Shown: positions 33,492 through 43,188, numbered from the stretch's first letter. The stretch is 64,000 nt of DNA from Autumnicola sp041679265 (GCF_041679265.1 NZ_JBGFSM010000002.1:62001-126000), one strand, 5' to 3'. Notes: generated by a model from the letters alone, not told the origin. A program made the numbers and translations.

Positions 33492-35618
33492 TTGGAATTA
33501 TTAGATTTTGTTGCTTCTCAAACTGAAATCAGCCGGAAAAGCCTGACAAATACTCTGGGCCTTTTAGGCCAGGATGCCACTATCCCCTTTATTGCCCGTT
33601 ATAGAAAAGAGGCCACAGGCAACCTGTCTGAAGTGGAGATTGAAAAAATTGCCAACCTTGCCAATTTATGGACAGAACTTGAAAAAAGAAAGGTTAGTAT
33701 CCTTAAATCTGTTGAAGAACAAGGGGTATTAAGTGATTCCTTAAAGCAACAAATAAAAAATACCAAAAGTTTAATTGAGCTGGAAGATCTTTACCTGCCA
33801 TTTAAAAAGAAAAGAAAAACTAAAGCAGATGCCGCAAGGGAACAGGGCTTAGAGCCTCTTGCCAGAATTATTATGGCACAGAATGCCGCGCATCCCGAAG
33901 CAACGGCTGAAAAATTTGTAAAGGGTGAAATCGTTTCGGCTTCAGAAGCAATTGAAGGCGCTAAGAATATTATAGCCGAATGGATAAATGAAAACAAGAT
34001 CGTACGTTCCCGTTTGAGAACGCTTTATGGCAGGACGGCTGTAATTTCTTCAAAAGTGGTAAAAGCAGAAGAAAATAAAGCTGAAGCACAAAAGTATCAG
34101 CAGTATTTTGACTGGACAGAAAGCTTAAGCCGGATTCCTTCCCATCGATTCCTTGCACTTCACAGGGCACAGGTAGAAAATATTTTGCGTATTAAAATTG
34201 AAGTAGATCCGGAAGAGGCCAGGAGGCTGATTTCCCGTACTATTATCAAGGGAACTTCTTCTAAGGCAACTGCCGTAATTTCTGAAGCGATAGCTGATGC
34301 TTTTAAGAGACTGCTAAAACCTTCATTTACCGCAGAATTTTTAAATTCGGCTAAAGAAAAGGCAGACGAAGAGGCTATCGCCGTTTTTGCCTCGAACCTG
34401 GAGCAGTTGTTAATTGCACCCCCGCTTGGCAGTAAGAGGATTCTTGCTATTGATCCCGGATTTAAGTCTGGATGCAAAGTAGTGTGCCTTGATGAAAATG
34501 GAGGTTTGCTTTACAATGAAAATATTTATCCGCATCCGCCACAGAAGGAATTTACCATGGCGATGAAGAAATTAAAATCGCTGGTTAACGCCTATAAAAT
34601 TGAAGCAATTTCTATTGGAAACGGCACGGCCTCCCGGGAAACGGAACACCTGGTTAAAAAGATCAAATTTGACAAAGAAGTGCCCATTTTTGTAGTAAAT
34701 GAGGCCGGGGCTTCGGTTTATTCCGCATCAAAAATTGCCAGGGAAGAGTTTCTCGATTATGATATAACGGTTCGCGGGGCGGTTTCCATAGGCCGCAGGC
34801 TAATTGATCCTTTGGCAGAACTGGTGAAAATTGATCCCAAATCTATCGGGGTAGGGCAGTACCAGCATGAGGTAGATCAAACAAAGTTGAAGAATAAACT
34901 GGATAATGTGGTAATGAGCTGCGTAAACCGCATTGGGGTGAATGTGAATACGGCAAGTAAGGAACTTTTGTCTTATGTTTCGGGGATTGGTCCTGGCTTA
35001 GCATCTCACATTATTAGCTATAGGAGCGAAAACAACGGGTTCCATAACCGGCAGGAATTACTGAAGGTGCCGCGGTTAGGCGTAAAAGCTTTTGAACAGT
35101 CTGCAGGTTTTCTGCGGATAAAAAACACTAAAAACCCGCTGGATAATACCGGGATTCATCCGGAAAGTTATGCCATTGTAGAAAAAATGGCGGCTGATAA
35201 AAACCTGACACTGGAGCAGCTGGTTGGAAATAAAGAAGCTGTTCAAAATTTGAAATTTTCGGCTTATACTTCTGCGGAAGTTGGGCTGCCTACGCTACAG
35301 GATATCAAACAAGAACTTGAAAAGCCAGGGCTGGATCCCCGAAGTAAAATCACCCAATTTGAATTTGACCCTTCAGTTAAAACAATTGAGGATCTAAAGG
35401 AAGGAATGAAATTGCCGGGACTGGTAAACAACATTACCAATTTTGGTTGTTTTGTGGATATCGGCATTAAAGAAAGCGGCCTTGTTCATATTTCCAAACT
35501 TGCCAAAAAGTATGTTTCTGATGTAAATGAAGTAGTAAAACTAAATCAGCAGGTAGAAGTAACTGTTCTGGAAGTAGATTTGGCCCGGAAGAGGATACAA
35601 TTGTCGCTGGTGGATTAA
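33492..35618 (+). CDS. tex: Tex family RNA-binding protein (S1 domain)
   Basis: The 708-residue protein has the full Tex layout: an N-terminal helical domain with TIPFIARYRKEATGNLSEVE, and a YqgF-like RNase H-fold domain at about 310-440 (RILAIDPGFKSGCKVVCLDE). A helix-hairpin-helix region follows at about 480-560 (GIGPGLASHIISYRSENNG), and a C-terminal S1 domain (GMKLPGLVNNITNFGCFVDI, then GLVHISKLAKKYV). It starts at TTG; no in-frame ATG lies near the N-terminus. Tex binds RNA and affects transcription and mRNA processing. It is cytoplasmic and stands alone between the App1 gene and a convergent PRC-barrel gene. Confidence 0.95.
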   Translation: MELLDFVASQTEISRKSLTNTLGLLGQDATIPFIARYRKEATGNLSEVEIEKIANLANLWTELEKRKVSILKSVEEQGVLSDSLKQQIKNTKSLIELEDLYLPFKKKRKTKADAAREQGLEPLARIIMAQNAAHPEATAEKFVKGEIVSASEAIEGAKNIIAEWINENKIVRSRLRTLYGRTAVISSKVVKAEENKAEAQKYQQYFDWTESLSRIPSHRFLALHRAQVENILRIKIEVDPEEARRLISRTIIKGTSSKATAVISEAIADAFKRLLKPSFTAEFLNSAKEKADEEAIAVFASNLEQLLIAPPLGSKRILAIDPGFKSGCKVVCLDENGGLLYNENIYPHPPQKEFTMAMKKLKSLVNAYKIEAISIGNGTASRETEHLVKKIKFDKEVPIFVVNEAGASVYSASKIAREEFLDYDITVRGAVSIGRRLIDPLAELVKIDPKSIGVGQYQHEVDQTKLKNKLDNVVMSCVNRIGVNVNTASKELLSYVSGIGPGLASHIISYRSENNGFHNRQELLKVPRLGVKAFEQSAGFLRIKNTKNPLDNTGIHPESYAIVEKMAADKNLTLEQLVGNKEAVQNLKFSAYTSAEVGLPTLQDIKQELEKPGLDPRSKITQFEFDPSVKTIEDLKEGMKLPGLVNNITNFGCFVDIGIKESGLVHISKLAKKYVSDVNEVVKLNQQVEVTVLEVDLARKRIQLSLVD

Positions 35619-35654
35619 ATATTTCTACACGTGATTTTGTGATGCTAATAAAAA

Positions 35655-35674
35655 GGGCCAACTAAAGTCGGCCC
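35655..35674. terminator. Terminator between tex and the PRC-barrel gene
   Basis: GGGCC (35655-35659) pairs with GGCCC (35670-35674), with ACT/AGT pairing inside the loop region. AAAA precedes it and CAATTCTCAT follows, so the T-tract is weak. It sits between two convergent genes. Confidence 0.45.
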
Positions 35675-35704
35675 CAATTCTCATAGGTTAAATTTACATC
35701 GAGA

Positions 35705-36721
35705 TTAGCTGTCTAAGTCTCTTCGCCCCCTGTATTCCCGGTTTCTAAATTCTTCGCGGTCATAAAAAGGATCGTCTTCATTATATTCGTGTTCCCGTTC
35801 GGCTTCTTCCCTGTCTGCAGCGTAACTGCTTTTTCTCTTCCTTTCATAATCGCCCTTCTCCCGGCTAAAGGCATCATCACCAATATATTCATCCTGCGGC
35901 CGCTCTGAGGATTGCTCACTTTCAAAATCCCTGTTATAAGAAGTGTTGCCACGCGTATCAGGGCCATTTACTTTTTTTCTTCTGGCCTGTTCGTCTACAT
36001 CTTCAAAACGCTGATGTTCCTTTTCTCTTTCACTTTGAAATTCCCGGTCATAAGAAGTATCGGCATGCCGGGCAGAACCTACTGTACCTTTCTTCGGCCT
36101 GTCTTCTGTAGCTCGATGGCGTGGATGATCCCTTTCTTCAATTTCCCTTCGGCGTATTTCTTCATCAGATAGGGAATTAATTGAGGTTCCGCGGTGTCTG
36201 CCGTCATCTACCAAATCTTCAGCCTCCCTTTCCCGGCTGCTGTGCGCTCTTTTCCTGTCTTCCTCTACAATGTCCCGGTCGCGGTTATAGGATTTAAGGA
36301 CATTATTTTCATAATGACGCTCTACATTAGTGCCGGAACGGTATCTTTTTGTCTCTGAAAAAGTCTGGTAATCAATAGTATCTGTGTAAACAAATTTCTG
36401 ATCTTTATTAAAACCCACCATTCCAATGGGAATAATTACGTGATTTTCGCCCTCTTTGTTTATAAACTCATGCACATTTTCATTAGCAGGCGCACCGTAT
36501 GGGTCGTGGTCTGCTTCAATTATGGTAGAATCTACTTCTACATCAAGATAAACCACCCTTTCCAGGTCCTTATTAACCAACAAGTTATCTACCTTCCCAA
36601 TAACGCGGTTGTCCCTGTCTTTTACGGACCATCCGCGGACATCGGGATCATGTTTCGAAATTTTATAATCTGACAACTCGCTAAAATGGTATAAATGCTT
36701 ATGCTTTTCTGTGGTACTCAT
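35705..36721 (-). CDS. PRC-barrel domain protein with a long charged tail
   Basis: The 338-residue protein has two parts. The first (about 1-130) is a PRC-barrel domain: HFSELSDYKISKHDPDVRGW, then DNRVIGKVDNLLVNKDLERV and NHVIIPIGMVGFN. The rest (about 135-338) is very rich in Arg, Glu and Asp, with repeated blocks such as TSYDREFQSEREKEHQRFED and TSYNRDFESEQSSERPQDEY, and is probably disordered. PRC-barrel proteins often respond to desiccation or osmotic stress in this phylum. The start overlaps the stop codon of the small upstream membrane protein gene (ATGA). Confidence 0.88.
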   Translation of the reverse strand: MSTTEKHKHLYHFSELSDYKISKHDPDVRGWSVKDRDNRVIGKVDNLLVNKDLERVVYLDVEVDSTIIEADHDPYGAPANENVHEFINKEGENHVIIPIGMVGFNKDQKFVYTDTIDYQTFSETKRYRSGTNVERHYENNVLKSYNRDRDIVEEDRKRAHSSREREAEDLVDDGRHRGTSINSLSDEEIRRREIEERDHPRHRATEDRPKKGTVGSARHADTSYDREFQSEREKEHQRFEDVDEQARRKKVNGPDTRGNTSYNRDFESEQSSERPQDEYIGDDAFSREKGDYERKRKSSYAADREEAEREHEYNEDDPFYDREEFRNREYRGRRDLDS

Positions 36722-37002
36722 ATTCTTCTATATTTAAAATGGTTGTTTCTATGTTGTATTTCCTGAACCTGAGCAAGAGCTTCATTTTGAAAATAGAATT
36801 GACCCTGTAAGGCTTTTTTCAGATAAAAAATATTAGATTGTTTGTACAGGTTCTTCAAATTTTGATTTATAGCTACTTTCTCTGTTCTTTTAAACTGAAG
36901 GATAATTACTCCCTTATCATTCATCAGGATAAGAAAAAGCAGCATTCCCAATGTTGTTATCAGAAAAATTATTCTAAAGCTCTTTTTCTTTTTCAGGTTC
37001 AT
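36718..37002 (-). CDS. Small single-pass membrane protein of unknown function
   Basis: From the start at 37002 the product has 94 residues: a Lys-rich N-terminus (MNLKKKKSFRIIFLITTLGM), one transmembrane helix at about 9-27, and a polar, Gln- and Asn-rich tail of about 60 residues. An in-frame ATG at 37026 would add eight residues. I do not recognise the family. It is listed because it overlaps the PRC-barrel gene by four bases (ATGA), the usual sign of translational coupling, and its sequence is protein-like rather than a shadow of another frame. Confidence 0.5.
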   Translation of the reverse strand: MNLKKKKSFRIIFLITTLGMLLFLILMNDKGVIILQFKRTEKVAINQNLKNLYKQSNIFYLKKALQGQFYFQNEALAQVQEIQHRNNHFKYRRI

Positions 37003-37126
37003 TAATAATATCCTTTGTGTAAACAATTCTAAGGTAATAACATCAAATTCTAAATATATTTAAGCTTTGCATAAAGTATTGTTAATTAAGGCTTAAGAAA
37101 AATAGGGAAATGTAAAATATAAAAAA

Positions 37127-37145
37127 GCCGGAAAAATTTTCCGGC
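37127..37145 (-). terminator. Terminator of the M28 peptidase gene
   Basis: GCCGG at 37127-37131 pairs with CCGGC at 37141-37145, with AAAA/TTTT pairing inside. Reading in reverse it is followed by TTTTTTATATTTTAC. It lies 34 bases after the stop codon of the peptidase gene. Confidence 0.7.
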
Positions 37146-37178
37146 CTTCGTATTTACTGAAAATTGCTAATTATTGGT

Positions 37179-38537
37179 TTAAAAAGTTCCTGAAGGGAAA
37201 ACCACCAGACTTTCATGACCGTTTTTTCCAACTGTAGAAACCCCAAAGAAGTAATTGTCTATTACAATACCTTCCAGTGTAAATTCATTTACATCGCCCA
37301 CAAATCGTGAATTGTCCCAGGTTGGGGAAGTAGTGTCTCTCCAGTAGATCTTATAACCTGCAATATCCCCCTCTGCTTTTTCCCATCGAAGTTTAGCTGA
37401 AGGCTCTACAATCCCGCCAATTTTTACATTTTTGGGAGCTGGAGGAGCCCAGGCAAGGCTCGCCATATTAATGGCATTTACTGCAGTTAATTTTTTCGCA
37501 TAATCAAAATTTACTCCTTCTATTACATCTCCGTATTTAATCCCGTTTTCTGTTCTTAAATCCTGGTGTTGCCTATTATAATTTTCATGAGCTTCCATAA
37601 TCCTTACCCCGGCGTAACCAAGATCGTTAAAAGACCTGTGGTGGCCGCCGCGCCCAAAACGATCCAGCCTGTACACCATAATCGGGTTCATTTCCGGCAT
37701 GTAGTTTTCTGTGGTTTTATGGATATATCGTGCAAGCTGCCGGGAGATACCGTCTACCTCGCCACCGTAATACCTACGCATTCTTCTTTCCTGTTCTGTC
37801 TCTGTAGGCGGGACGGGCTCTGAAAAAATCCTGAAGTCCCTGTTGCTAATTACCCCGTCTACACCTTCAATATTTCCAATCATATCGTTATTGAGAACTC
37901 CAATAATTTCCCAGTTATTCTCTTTTGCATATTCTGCCAGCCCTTTTCCGCCAAAAAGGCCCTGTTCTTCCCCGGAGAGTCCCGCATAAATAATACTGCT
38001 TTCAAATTTGTACTGAGACAACACCCGGGCAGCTTCCATTGCACCGGCCATTCCGCTGGCATTATCGTTAGCACCTGGGGCATCTCCTTTAAAATCTGTG
38101 GCATCAGAATTTCGGGAATCAATATCCCCGCTCATTATTATATACCGGTTTGGATATTTTGTCCCTTTCTGGATGGCAACCACATTTACCACAAGAGCTT
38201 CGTGTGGGATTCTCTCGCCATCTTCAGGGGATACTAAATTCTTTTGATAAAAGACATCCAGGCAGTTATCACATTCTGCTGAAATCTGGTCAAATTGCGA
38301 TTTTATCCAGCGTCTTGCGGCACCAATTCCACGAGTGTTGGAGACTGTGTCGCTAAAAGTGTTCCTTGTTCCAAACCCGGCCAGTTTCCTGATATCTTTT
38401 TCAATTCTGTCTGCAGAGACATGGTCTATGATATCATACAGGCGCTCATCTGTACTCTGGGAAAATGCAGGAGTGAAAAAACAGAAGCTAAAGAATAAAA
38501 GAATTGGACTAAGGGAGAGTTTTCTAAATTTTACCAT
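37179..38537 (-). CDS. M28 family zinc metallopeptidase, exported
   Basis: The 452-residue protein has a signal peptide (LSLSPILLFFSFCFFTPAFS, cleavage at about 27). The M28 domain (about 90-350) shows metal ligands Asp in GDAPGANDNASGMAGAME, the Glu pair in LSGEEQGLFGG, Asp in LNNDMIG and His in GRGGHHRSFNDLG. At the position of the first zinc ligand the usual His-x-Asp appears as SGDIDSRNSD, so Asp replaces His. A fibronectin-III-like C-terminal domain (about 355-450; APKNVKIGGIVEPSAKLRWE) follows. It is probably an exported aminopeptidase. The gene stands alone with its own terminator. Confidence 0.9.
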   Translation of the reverse strand: MVKFRKLSLSPILLFFSFCFFTPAFSQSTDERLYDIIDHVSADRIEKDIRKLAGFGTRNTFSDTVSNTRGIGAARRWIKSQFDQISAECDNCLDVFYQKNLVSPEDGERIPHEALVVNVVAIQKGTKYPNRYIIMSGDIDSRNSDATDFKGDAPGANDNASGMAGAMEAARVLSQYKFESSIIYAGLSGEEQGLFGGKGLAEYAKENNWEIIGVLNNDMIGNIEGVDGVISNRDFRIFSEPVPPTETEQERRMRRYYGGEVDGISRQLARYIHKTTENYMPEMNPIMVYRLDRFGRGGHHRSFNDLGYAGVRIMEAHENYNRQHQDLRTENGIKYGDVIEGVNFDYAKKLTAVNAINMASLAWAPPAPKNVKIGGIVEPSAKLRWEKAEGDIAGYKIYWRDTTSPTWDNSRFVGDVNEFTLEGIVIDNYFFGVSTVGKNGHESLVVFPSGTF

Positions 38538-38610
38538 GAAATTTTTTTGAAGGTAATTTAAGCAAAGTTTTCTCTACGGTACAAATGCAACGGAGAATAA
38601 TAGGCATAAA

Positions 38611-38634
38611 AAAACCCCGGGATTCCGAGGTTTT
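38611..38634 (-). terminator. Terminator of the YtxH-type gene
   Basis: AAAACCCCGG (38611-38620) pairs with CCGAGGTTTT (38625-38634), with one mismatch. A and T runs flank it on both sides. It lies 20 bases after the YtxH gene stop codon (read in reverse). Confidence 0.65.
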
Positions 38635-38654
38635 GTTTTTTTACTTCTTCAGGT

Positions 38655-38942
38655 CTAGCTGGCTTTCATCTCGTGAACTTCTGCCTTAGCTTCGTTTACC
38701 TTCTCTTTTGTTTTCGAATCGGTAAGGTTAGCCTTCGATTTTGCTTTAAGAGCATCCACTTTGTGGCTAAGAGAATCGGTGAAATTATTTATTTTTCCTT
38801 TTGCTCCGGAGATGTAATCATCTGAAGTCTGTGCGATCCTTTTACGGGTATCTGCACCTTTTTTGGGAGCAAGTAGAAGGCCTGCAAGCGCTCCCGCAGC
38901 TGCACCTGATATTAATCCAAGCAATAATTTTCCTGATTTCAT
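38655..38942 (-). CDS. YtxH domain-containing protein (small, single-pass)
   Basis: The 95-residue protein has the YtxH layout: one glycine- and alanine-rich transmembrane helix at about 7-25 (LLLGLISGAAAGALAGLLLA), then PKKGADTRKRIAQTSDDYIS, then a Lys/Ala-rich helix to the end. YtxH proteins are induced by general stress in other bacteria and their molecular role is unknown. The neighbours (PRC-barrel protein, trehalose synthesis genes) fit osmotic or desiccation stress. A terminator follows it; 138 bases separate it from otsAB upstream. Confidence 0.88.
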   Translation of the reverse strand: MKSGKLLLGLISGAAAGALAGLLLAPKKGADTRKRIAQTSDDYISGAKGKINNFTDSLSHKVDALKAKSKANLTDSKTKEKVNEAKAEVHEMKAS

Positions 38943-39080
38943 AATAGCTATATTTTAAATTTTAGTTTGTAATAGGTTAGCAGTAAATATAAGGCAATGT
39001 TAATTTGGAACCATACATACAGAGTTAACATTGGCATAAACTTTAACCAGAATTGTCAATAAATTTAACATATTTAAACC

Positions 39081-41294
39081 TTATTCTATTCCTGCAAATG
39101 CCTTAAGGAGATTGCGCACCTTTTTAGTATCTTCCACATAGTACCTGGCACTGGTCTGCTTAATTCCCACTTTTACGGTAATTGCCTTTTCAGGTAGTTC
39201 CTTAAACATATATTCATCTGTCCAGTCGTCTCCCAGGGCAAAAATAAAGTCGAATTCTCTTCCTCCTATTTTTTTACTGGCGGATTTTCCTTTGTTTACA
39301 CCACTGCTTTTAATTTCCAGTACCTTATTGCCTTCAAGAACACTAAGGCCCCGGTTGGAAATAAGTTCTTTCAGGACGTTGGAAAGTTCGTTAGCGCGTA
39401 TTTCGCCCAGCTGCGGATCTGCCTTTCTAAAATGCCATGCCAGGGAATAGTTTTTTTCTTCTATAAAAGTACCTGGTGTCCTGTCTACAAAATTTTCGAT
39501 CACCGGTCTAACCGCTTCCATCCAGTCATTTTTTACATTTTCGGAAAGCTGCCATTCCCCGTTAATTTTTCTAATCCAGGTACCATGTTCAGAAATTAGT
39601 TCTACAGGAATATCCTGCCACCAGTTCCCCAGGGTATCTTTATCCCGGCCGCTTATAAGTACCACCTCTGTATTTTCCTGTTTTATGAGTTCAGAAATCA
39701 GCAATTTAAGATCTTCGTCTGGCCTGGCATTTTCAGGTTTATCTGTGAAATTAACCAGGGTTCCGTCGTAATCTAAAAACAAAATCCTGTTTTTTGCTTT
39801 ATGGTAACTTTCTTTAAGATCATTTAAAACAGAAGGAGATATTCTGGACGCTTCAAAAGCCTGCCTGTTATCTTCTGTATTTCGTAAGGCTTTCATAAAA
39901 TCCTGAGCCCATTTTTCCACGCTGTACCGCTTCAGTCTTTTCTGAAGCATTTTATTGCGTTCCATCTGCTCTTCAAGAGGCATTTCAAAAGCCTGCTTCA
40001 GGGCATTGGCCATTTGATCGAAGTTATTTGGGTTTATCAGGATAGCTTCATTCATTTCGTGTGCTGCCCCGGCCATTTCACTTAAGATTAACACGCCGCT
40101 ATGGTCTGTTCTGGTAGCAATATATTCTTTGGCTACCAGGTTCATCCCGTCACGAATTGGAGTAAGTAGCGCTATATCACAGGAGGTGTAAAGGTCTATA
40201 AGATTTTCAAAAGGCATAGAACGGTAAAAATACCAGATAGGAGTCCAGCTAACGGTAGAAAATTTCCCGTTAATCCTTCCTACCAGTTCATCAATTTCCC
40301 TTTTAAGGCGTTGATATTGTGGTACATTAGAACGGGAAGGCACAGCGAGCATCACCAGGCGCACTTTTTCTATAAATTCGGGATACTTGTCCAGGAAGAA
40401 TTCAAAGGCACGCAGCCTGTTAGCAATCCCTTTGGTGTAATCCAGCCTGTCCAGGCTCAAAATAAGTTTCGCATCGGGAGTGGCTTTAAGATGGTGGTCT
40501 AGCCTTCTTTGTAATTCCGATTTATCTTCGGCAGTATTTTCAAAATGATTAAGCGCGGCTTTTTCAAATTTATCATAGTCAATTCCCATTGGGAAAGAAT
40601 CTACTTTTACAATCCTGTCCGGCAGGGTAATTTCATTAAAATCTACCTGGTGCCTCAAAATTCGGCTCACCGAACTTAGAAAATGCCTTTCATAATCATA
40701 GGTATGGAAGCCAATAAGATCTGCTCCCAAAACTCCCTCCAGTACCTCTTCCCGCCAGGGAAGGGTTCTAAATACTTCATAAGATGGAAAAGGTATATGG
40801 TTAAAAAAGCCAATAATAGCCTCCGGCGCTTGTTCACGAATCATGTTAGGAACTAAAAGAAGCTGATAATCATGCACCCAGATATGGTCTCCTACTTCAT
40901 AATGTTTTAAAACTTCTTCTGCATATTTCTGATTTACCTTTTTATAGGTTTCCCAGTACCAGTCATCAGATTCGGTATATTCCATAAAATAATGGAAAAG
41001 AGGCCACACGGTCCTGTTACTAAAGCCATAGTAAAAACCATCAATCTCTTCTGCGGTAAGATTTACGGCAATACAATCTTCTTCTCTTGCCTTAATTTTT
41101 ACATCCTCCAAAAGGTGCTCTGGAATTTCTTCCTCCGGCATGCCACTCCATCCTATCCAGATGCTGTCTCCTTCTTTGTGAAAAGATTTGAGACCTGTGG
41201 CTAGTCCTCCCACACTGGGTATAACTTCCAAATGATTATTTTCGATGTTTATTTGTAAGGGTAAGCGATTAGATATAATAATTGTTTTGCTCAT
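39081..41294 (-). CDS. Bifunctional trehalose-6-phosphate synthase / trehalose-phosphatase
   Basis: The protein has 737 residues and is a fusion of OtsA and OtsB. The synthase half (about 1-465) reads GGLATGLKSFHKEGDSIWIG, then VHDYQLLLVPNMIREQAPEA, LDRLDYTKGIANRLRAFEFF and RDGMNLVAKEYIA. The phosphatase half (about 500-735) has the HAD motif FLDYDGTLVNF and the late FALGDDWTDEYMF. It converts UDP-glucose and glucose-6-phosphate to trehalose, a compatible solute. The N-terminus (MSKTIIISNRLPLQ) gives a confident start. It diverges from a GH15 gene across 94 bases. Confidence 0.95.
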   Translation of the reverse strand: MSKTIIISNRLPLQINIENNHLEVIPSVGGLATGLKSFHKEGDSIWIGWSGMPEEEIPEHLLEDVKIKAREEDCIAVNLTAEEIDGFYYGFSNRTVWPLFHYFMEYTESDDWYWETYKKVNQKYAEEVLKHYEVGDHIWVHDYQLLLVPNMIREQAPEAIIGFFNHIPFPSYEVFRTLPWREEVLEGVLGADLIGFHTYDYERHFLSSVSRILRHQVDFNEITLPDRIVKVDSFPMGIDYDKFEKAALNHFENTAEDKSELQRRLDHHLKATPDAKLILSLDRLDYTKGIANRLRAFEFFLDKYPEFIEKVRLVMLAVPSRSNVPQYQRLKREIDELVGRINGKFSTVSWTPIWYFYRSMPFENLIDLYTSCDIALLTPIRDGMNLVAKEYIATRTDHSGVLILSEMAGAAHEMNEAILINPNNFDQMANALKQAFEMPLEEQMERNKMLQKRLKRYSVEKWAQDFMKALRNTEDNRQAFEASRISPSVLNDLKESYHKAKNRILFLDYDGTLVNFTDKPENARPDEDLKLLISELIKQENTEVVLISGRDKDTLGNWWQDIPVELISEHGTWIRKINGEWQLSENVKNDWMEAVRPVIENFVDRTPGTFIEEKNYSLAWHFRKADPQLGEIRANELSNVLKELISNRGLSVLEGNKVLEIKSSGVNKGKSASKKIGGREFDFIFALGDDWTDEYMFKELPEKAITVKVGIKQTSARYYVEDTKKVRNLLKAFAGIE

Positions 41295-41388
41295 TTTTTG
41301 TTTGGTTCTGTTGCTGCCAAGTTGAATTTTCTTAAATTTCCGAAAATCATTTTAGAATACCATTCTTTTAAAAGAACTTTAAGATTAT

Positions 41389-43188
41389 ATGGAAAACTTA
41401 GATTACGGAATAATCGGAAACTGTAAGAGTGCCGCTTTGGTCTCAAAAACAGGATCCATGGATTGGTGTTGTCTCCCCAACTTTGATTCAGCAGGAATAT
41501 TTGCCAAACTTTTAGATGACGAAATAGGTGGAAGCTTTGAAGTTAATGTAAGCGATGACTATAGGATAACCCAGGAATACCTTTGGGAAACCAACATATT
41601 AAGCACGGTTTTTGAAAATGGAGAGGATGCTTTTCAGCTTATAGATTTTATGCCCAGATACCCGCGGGACGACGGTTCCTATTATGCCCCACCGGATGTG
41701 ATAAGGTTTTTCAGGTTGTTAAAGGGAGCACCTAAATTAAAGGTGAAATATGATCCCCGACTGGAATTTGCAAGGGAGGAAACCTTTAATGAAAATAAAG
41801 GTGATTACATAAAAAGTTTTACCAGGCAGGGCAAGTATGATGCTATTTTCCTCTATTCAAGTTTTGATTTAGATGATATTCTGGAATATCGTGAAATCAC
41901 TTTAACAGAAAATGCTTATTGTCTTGTGGGATATCATGAGAAATTAGTAACCCAATCCCTGGATAGGTCCTACTTAAAATTCCAGCGAACCAAGACGTAC
42001 TGGATGAACTGGAGTGAAAAAACCACCCGCTACTCCCATTATCAAAATGAAATAATGCGAAGTGCACTGGTTTTAAAGGCTTTGAGTTATAAAAAATCTG
42101 GGGCGGTGCTGGCAGCAGCCACTACTTCTTTACCAGAAACCATTGGAGAGGAACGCAACTGGGATTACCGTTTTTGCTGGATTCGCGATGCTTCTATGGT
42201 AATAAAGGTAATGGCCGGCCTGGGACACGTAAAATCTGCCAAGGATTTTCTTCAGTTTATAATAGATATTATCCCGAACAAGGATGAAAAAATCCAGATT
42301 ATGTACGGAATAAACGGAGAGAAAGAACTTACCGAGCATATCCTTGACCACTTGAAAGGATACAAAAGTTCTTTCCCGGTTAGAACGGGCAACGCCGCCT
42401 ATATCCAGAAGCAAAATGATATCTACGGAATTTTAATGGAGGTCATCTATCAGCAATTCCTACAGTTTGAAACCTCTCTTGAGAACAGTGAGGAATTATG
42501 GACCATTGTGCGCGGAATTGTGATGATTGTTGAAGAAAACTGGGAAAAACCTGATAAGGGCATCTGGGAATTGCGCACCGAAGACCGGCACTTTGTATTT
42601 TCAAAATTATTATGCTGGGTTGCCGTAGATCGCGCTATTAAAATTGGGGAAGTTCTTAGGATGGGCGTTAACGATACCAAATGGAAAACGCTGCGGGCTG
42701 ATATTTACAATGATATTTATAACAATGGCTGGAATGATGAAATCCAGGCATATACACAGTCTTACGGTTCTAAAGACCTTGATGCTTCTACTTTATTAAT
42801 GGAGTCCTACGGTTTTATTGAAGCCCGGGACCCGCGATTTGTTAGCACCGTTCAGGCTACCGAGAAGGAATTATGTAAGGATGGCCTTATGTACCGCTAT
42901 AAAAATAAAGACGATTTTGGAGAGCCCAGCTCTTCTTTTACTATTTGTACCTTTTGGTTAATAGACAGCCTTTATAAAATTGGAGAAAAAGAAAAGGCCA
43001 AAGATATGTTTGACCGCCTTCTTTCTTATAGTAATCACTTAGGACTTTTTAGTGAGGATATTGATTTTGAAACCAAGCGTTTGCTAGGAAATTTCCCACA
43101 GGCCTACAGCCACCTGGCTTTGATAGAAACAGCCGCTAACTTTAGCAAGGGACTGGTTTCCGAAGAAAACTTCTTAGGTGTCTTCTGA
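41389..43188 (+). CDS. Glycoside hydrolase family 15 protein (trehalase/glucoamylase-type)
   Basis: The 599-residue protein lacks a signal peptide and is cytoplasmic. It has a GH15 N-terminal beta-domain (GNCKSAALVSKTGSMDWCCL) and the (alpha/alpha)6 catalytic domain with NWDYRFCWIRDASMVIKVMA and GIWELRTEDRHF, the region of the catalytic acids. Bacterial members of this group hydrolyse trehalose or alpha-1,4-glucans. Sitting opposite otsAB, trehalose turnover is the likely role, inferred from the neighbourhood. The 3' end overlaps the convergent mechanosensitive channel gene by 15 bases. Confidence 0.92.
   Translation: MENLDYGIIGNCKSAALVSKTGSMDWCCLPNFDSAGIFAKLLDDEIGGSFEVNVSDDYRITQEYLWETNILSTVFENGEDAFQLIDFMPRYPRDDGSYYAPPDVIRFFRLLKGAPKLKVKYDPRLEFAREETFNENKGDYIKSFTRQGKYDAIFLYSSFDLDDILEYREITLTENAYCLVGYHEKLVTQSLDRSYLKFQRTKTYWMNWSEKTTRYSHYQNEIMRSALVLKALSYKKSGAVLAAATTSLPETIGEERNWDYRFCWIRDASMVIKVMAGLGHVKSAKDFLQFIIDIIPNKDEKIQIMYGINGEKELTEHILDHLKGYKSSFPVRTGNAAYIQKQNDIYGILMEVIYQQFLQFETSLENSEELWTIVRGIVMIVEENWEKPDKGIWELRTEDRHFVFSKLLCWVAVDRAIKIGEVLRMGVNDTKWKTLRADIYNDIYNNGWNDEIQAYTQSYGSKDLDASTLLMESYGFIEARDPRFVSTVQATEKELCKDGLMYRYKNKDDFGEPSSSFTICTFWLIDSLYKIGEKEKAKDMFDRLLSYSNHLGLFSEDIDFETKRLLGNFPQAYSHLALIETAANFSKGLVSEENFLGVF

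Noticed and set aside
35713..35967. Open frame in another frame of the PRC-barrel charged tail
   Set aside because: It arises from the repetitive, Arg/Glu-rich codons of the real gene and has no start context.
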